A stretch of DNA of 64,000 nt, from assembly GCF_949628215.1 (NCBI RefSeq), contig NC_134284.1, positions 8,297,850-8,361,849 on the forward strand, read 5' to 3'. Shown here piece by piece: positions 61,471 to 64,000 of the stretch. Position 1 is the first letter of the stretch, and every line of letters begins with the position of its first letter. Origin of the DNA: Phalacrocorax aristotelis (Eukaryota > Chordata > Aves > Suliformes > Phalacrocoracidae). A program made the translations under genes and the position numbers. Under the pieces are notes generated by a model that had not been told where the DNA came from, made no database searches, and was given only the letters and a program-made list of their open reading frames with translations.

Positions 61471-64000
61471 TGTATAATGTTCAGTTTAGTTGCCTACTAA
61501 ATTTTTAGAGGCAAAAGCACCTTATCTTTCACATACACGGAGGTGAAATTTAGCAGTAAATCTTGCTAAACTGAGTGCACCGAGTGTTTAAGGTGTTCCT
61601 GGGGGGGAGGGTGTCTCTCTTGCTTTTGATATGTCCTTTAAACTGCTGAATTTTGGAAGTGATTCTCACAGCGGTGAAGAGTCTTCTGCAGGTAACACAG
61701 CCCCCCAGGAGGGGTACCTGCATGCCCTCGGGAGCAGACCCTGACAGGGACGGAGTGTGAGATGTTCTGTTTAACTGTGCGGCGCATGGGAAGTTCTGTG
61801 GCTCGTGTGACCTCGTATTTCGCCTGATTGAGCTGCTCAGCAAGAAAGGCTGTGGTTATGGGAACCAGATTCCTACCACGCTAAAGGAACGGGTCTCTGA
61901 AAATTATTTTTCCTGTGCAATTAAAGCCATGGGTTTTGAGGTCGGCTTTGCATTTTCAGAGTTGTGCATTATTGGTGATAATTCTGCTAACTATAGGGGA
62001 TAAATCCAACTTTGATAATAATACTGCTTTTAGTCCTTGTGCATGCACCATCTATACTTAGCTTGTTTCTTCAGAGCATCTTGAGGCATGGCCGATGCAG
62101 AAATAACTGCAGAAACTTCCTGACAGCCTTCAAATCTGAACACTGTCCAGGTTTTATTTTGTATCTTAACACTTTCAGACACGAGCATTTTAATCTCAAA
62201 CAGGATGTGTCTTACCTCTAATTTACCCAGTGTGCAAATCTCAGTTTTTTAGGTTGCTGTATCAAACCCCGCCTCTGCGGAATCTGAAGCAGAGCGCCGC
62301 GCCCAGGCTCTGCAGCAGGCCGCCGGTGTCCGGCGAGCGCTGTCCTAGAGAGCCAAAGTGTAACTTCAGTGTTCGCTCGTGTCAGATTCGATCCTTCAAC
62401 TAATTCATAGTTTCCGTGGAAGCGGGAGGGATTAATTTAATCTGTCATCATAGCTGGTGAAAGCAAACACTTCCTTCCTTCTCTTACTGACAATTTCTTT
62501 CCCAAATGTGTAGATGGTGCACGTTACGGCTGTTGCCCATGTGTTTCGCATCTTCCTTACAAAATACAATGCATGTGTGTTTAGACCTGGTATTCTTGTT
62601 GCTGGATTGAGTGTCGTTGATGCCTAGCCAACAATCTGGTGCTTTTATGTTACAGAATAGGGCTTAATATACCTGATTACATTAATAATAATTTGTCGGT
62701 TACTGTTTTTTATTTGGTGTGATTTAGAAAATACAGAGAATTAAATAATTTCACTGAACGCCTACACTGTAGTAACTGGTTTTTCAGTCTTAGAGGGTGA
62801 TAATAATGAAAGGCTGTTGCTGCTACTTCTGAGCTGTTTGAGTTAAGAAGAGAGGGGAAGGGAGTCTCATGGCGGTACTTCTAGCCGTGACTGCATGTCA
62901 GTGCTTCAGGGGCAGGTACGCTGACTTGAAGAGTACCTCTGGCCGCTTATGTGACTGATTTATGTAGGGTCGCAGTAGCGTGGATTTTCCCCAGAACTAC
63001 GGTATCACAATCTCTGTCCTTACAGATTTTTCTGCTTCACAACTGGAGAAGTGAAGGGAAGCCAAAGCAGCTGTTCCCCTCTCTTCCTGCAGTTCTCTCA
63101 GCTTTGCCACCGGTGAGAATTGTCGGGGGCTCCTAAACTGCTCTCACAGGGTTTTACTGAATTAAAAGTAGAAAATGTACAGAGTGGTAAGATACGAGTG
63201 GAAGTTATTTGGTTAACTGACACTGAGTGTGATGGACTGGTGAAGCGTCTGGAAAAAGAAAGCCAAGTTGTGCTGCTGAATTGGAGGCGGTGGGGTCTCC
63301 CCTTGGAGGTTCCACCCTCCATACCCGGCAGCGCGACCGAGTTTCTGCAGCGGCTGCCCTTTCTTGGTCGTACTGACCCCCTGCACATTGGGAATGAAGA
63401 AGAGATCGCGAAACCTGCCTCAGAAAAATCATGTACTTTGAACAGCTGCCTCTTAAAGCAGATGAAATTATTAAACATAGAATGTAGAAAAAAAAATACA
63501 GAGAATGAAATGTTTGTGGTTCATTACTGAAATATGTATGTATATACATGTATCCTTTTTTTTTAACTTAGGAAAGATGTAGATGGTGATATAGTGGGTC
63601 TAACATAGCAACAGGTGGCCAGCCTGCTACTGATAAATATTGCTTACAATTCAGGTGTTAAGTTTTGAAAACTGAATGCAAACAGATGTATCTAATTTTG
63701 ATAACCTATCTGTCGGTTGTTTAGCTCTAATGTTGGTTTAATTTTCCTGTCCTATATGGCCACAGAAATAAGTCTGATTTTATGTCCTCTATTTAACTGT
63801 ACAAGAGTTGAAAAGTTTCTTTATCTCTTCACAGATGACTACTTGCTTTGTTCTTTCTTCTCTTAGTATTTCTTTATGACTGACTTACTCTTAAAGTCAA
63901 AGCTTACAATTTATAACATGGTCATAATACTTGTCTCCTGTAAAACATACTGGGTGTTACGGGAAGTTTATAAAAGCCTGTCAATACTCTCTTGTCCCCC
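61471..64000. other. Downstream non-coding DNA
   Basis: No gene is recognised. A small CpG-rich patch lies at 62265-62350, and 61590-61860 is also less AT-rich than the UTR. An open frame of 136 codons at 63120-63530 begins with TTG and has no family resemblance that I can see. In human the next gene on this side is AKAP6, but nothing here reads as AKAP6 coding sequence. Confidence 0.55.

Noticed and set aside
1..64000. CRISPR arrays, operons, tRNA or rRNA genes, phage or bacterial elements
   Set aside because: None is visible; the splice structure, CpG islands and CR1 elements show that this is vertebrate chromosomal DNA.

Overview
The window is vertebrate nuclear DNA, almost certainly from a bird. 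It holds at least five unmistakable CR1 (chicken repeat 1-type) LINE fragments, some in divergent subfamily forms, has AT-rich compact introns, and carries one large gene that can be read through every splice junction. I cannot name the species from the sequence alone.

The gene is ARHGAP5 (p190-B RhoGAP) on the + strand. A TATA-less CpG-island promoter at about 7.6-8.7 kb holds consensus NRF1, YY1 and G-quadruplex-type motifs. The probable non-coding first exon ends at 8413. An 11.4 kb intron leads to a giant second exon (19855-23753), which carries a short 5' UTR with four small upstream ORFs and then 1241 of the 1505 codons. Five further coding exons follow: 35104-35251, 47745-47822, 48986-49117, 50854-50959 and 57611-57941. 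Every junction has GT..AG borders and the reading frame is kept throughout (4518 nt, 1506 codons with stop). The last exon continues into a long 3' UTR with several AATAAA signals, the most distal at 61447.

The predicted protein has the full p190 layout: an N-terminal GTP-binding domain, four FF domains, two pseudoGTPase domains, a middle region with paired tyrosine motifs, a polybasic stretch and a C-terminal RhoGAP domain with its arginine finger. No inactivating change was found.

Region by region: 1-7.6 kb is non-coding upstream DNA with a locally duplicated unit at its left edge and one CR1 fragment. 7.6-8.7 kb is the promoter island. Intron 1 holds a second GC-rich block at 10.66-11.06 kb with a near-perfect CTCF-type motif, plus two CR1 fragments. 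Introns 2 and 3 are mostly unremarkable AT-rich DNA, with a G/T-only-like block in intron 2 and degraded CR1 sequence in intron 3. Intron 6 holds two more CR1 copies. 61.5-64 kb is downstream non-coding DNA with a small CpG cluster and one unrecognised open frame.

I found no sign of a new multi-gene system. The points most worth checking are the uORF arrangement at the ARHGAP5 start, the CTCF-type site in the second GC island, a possible truncated product from read-through of exon 2, and the duplicated unit at the left edge.
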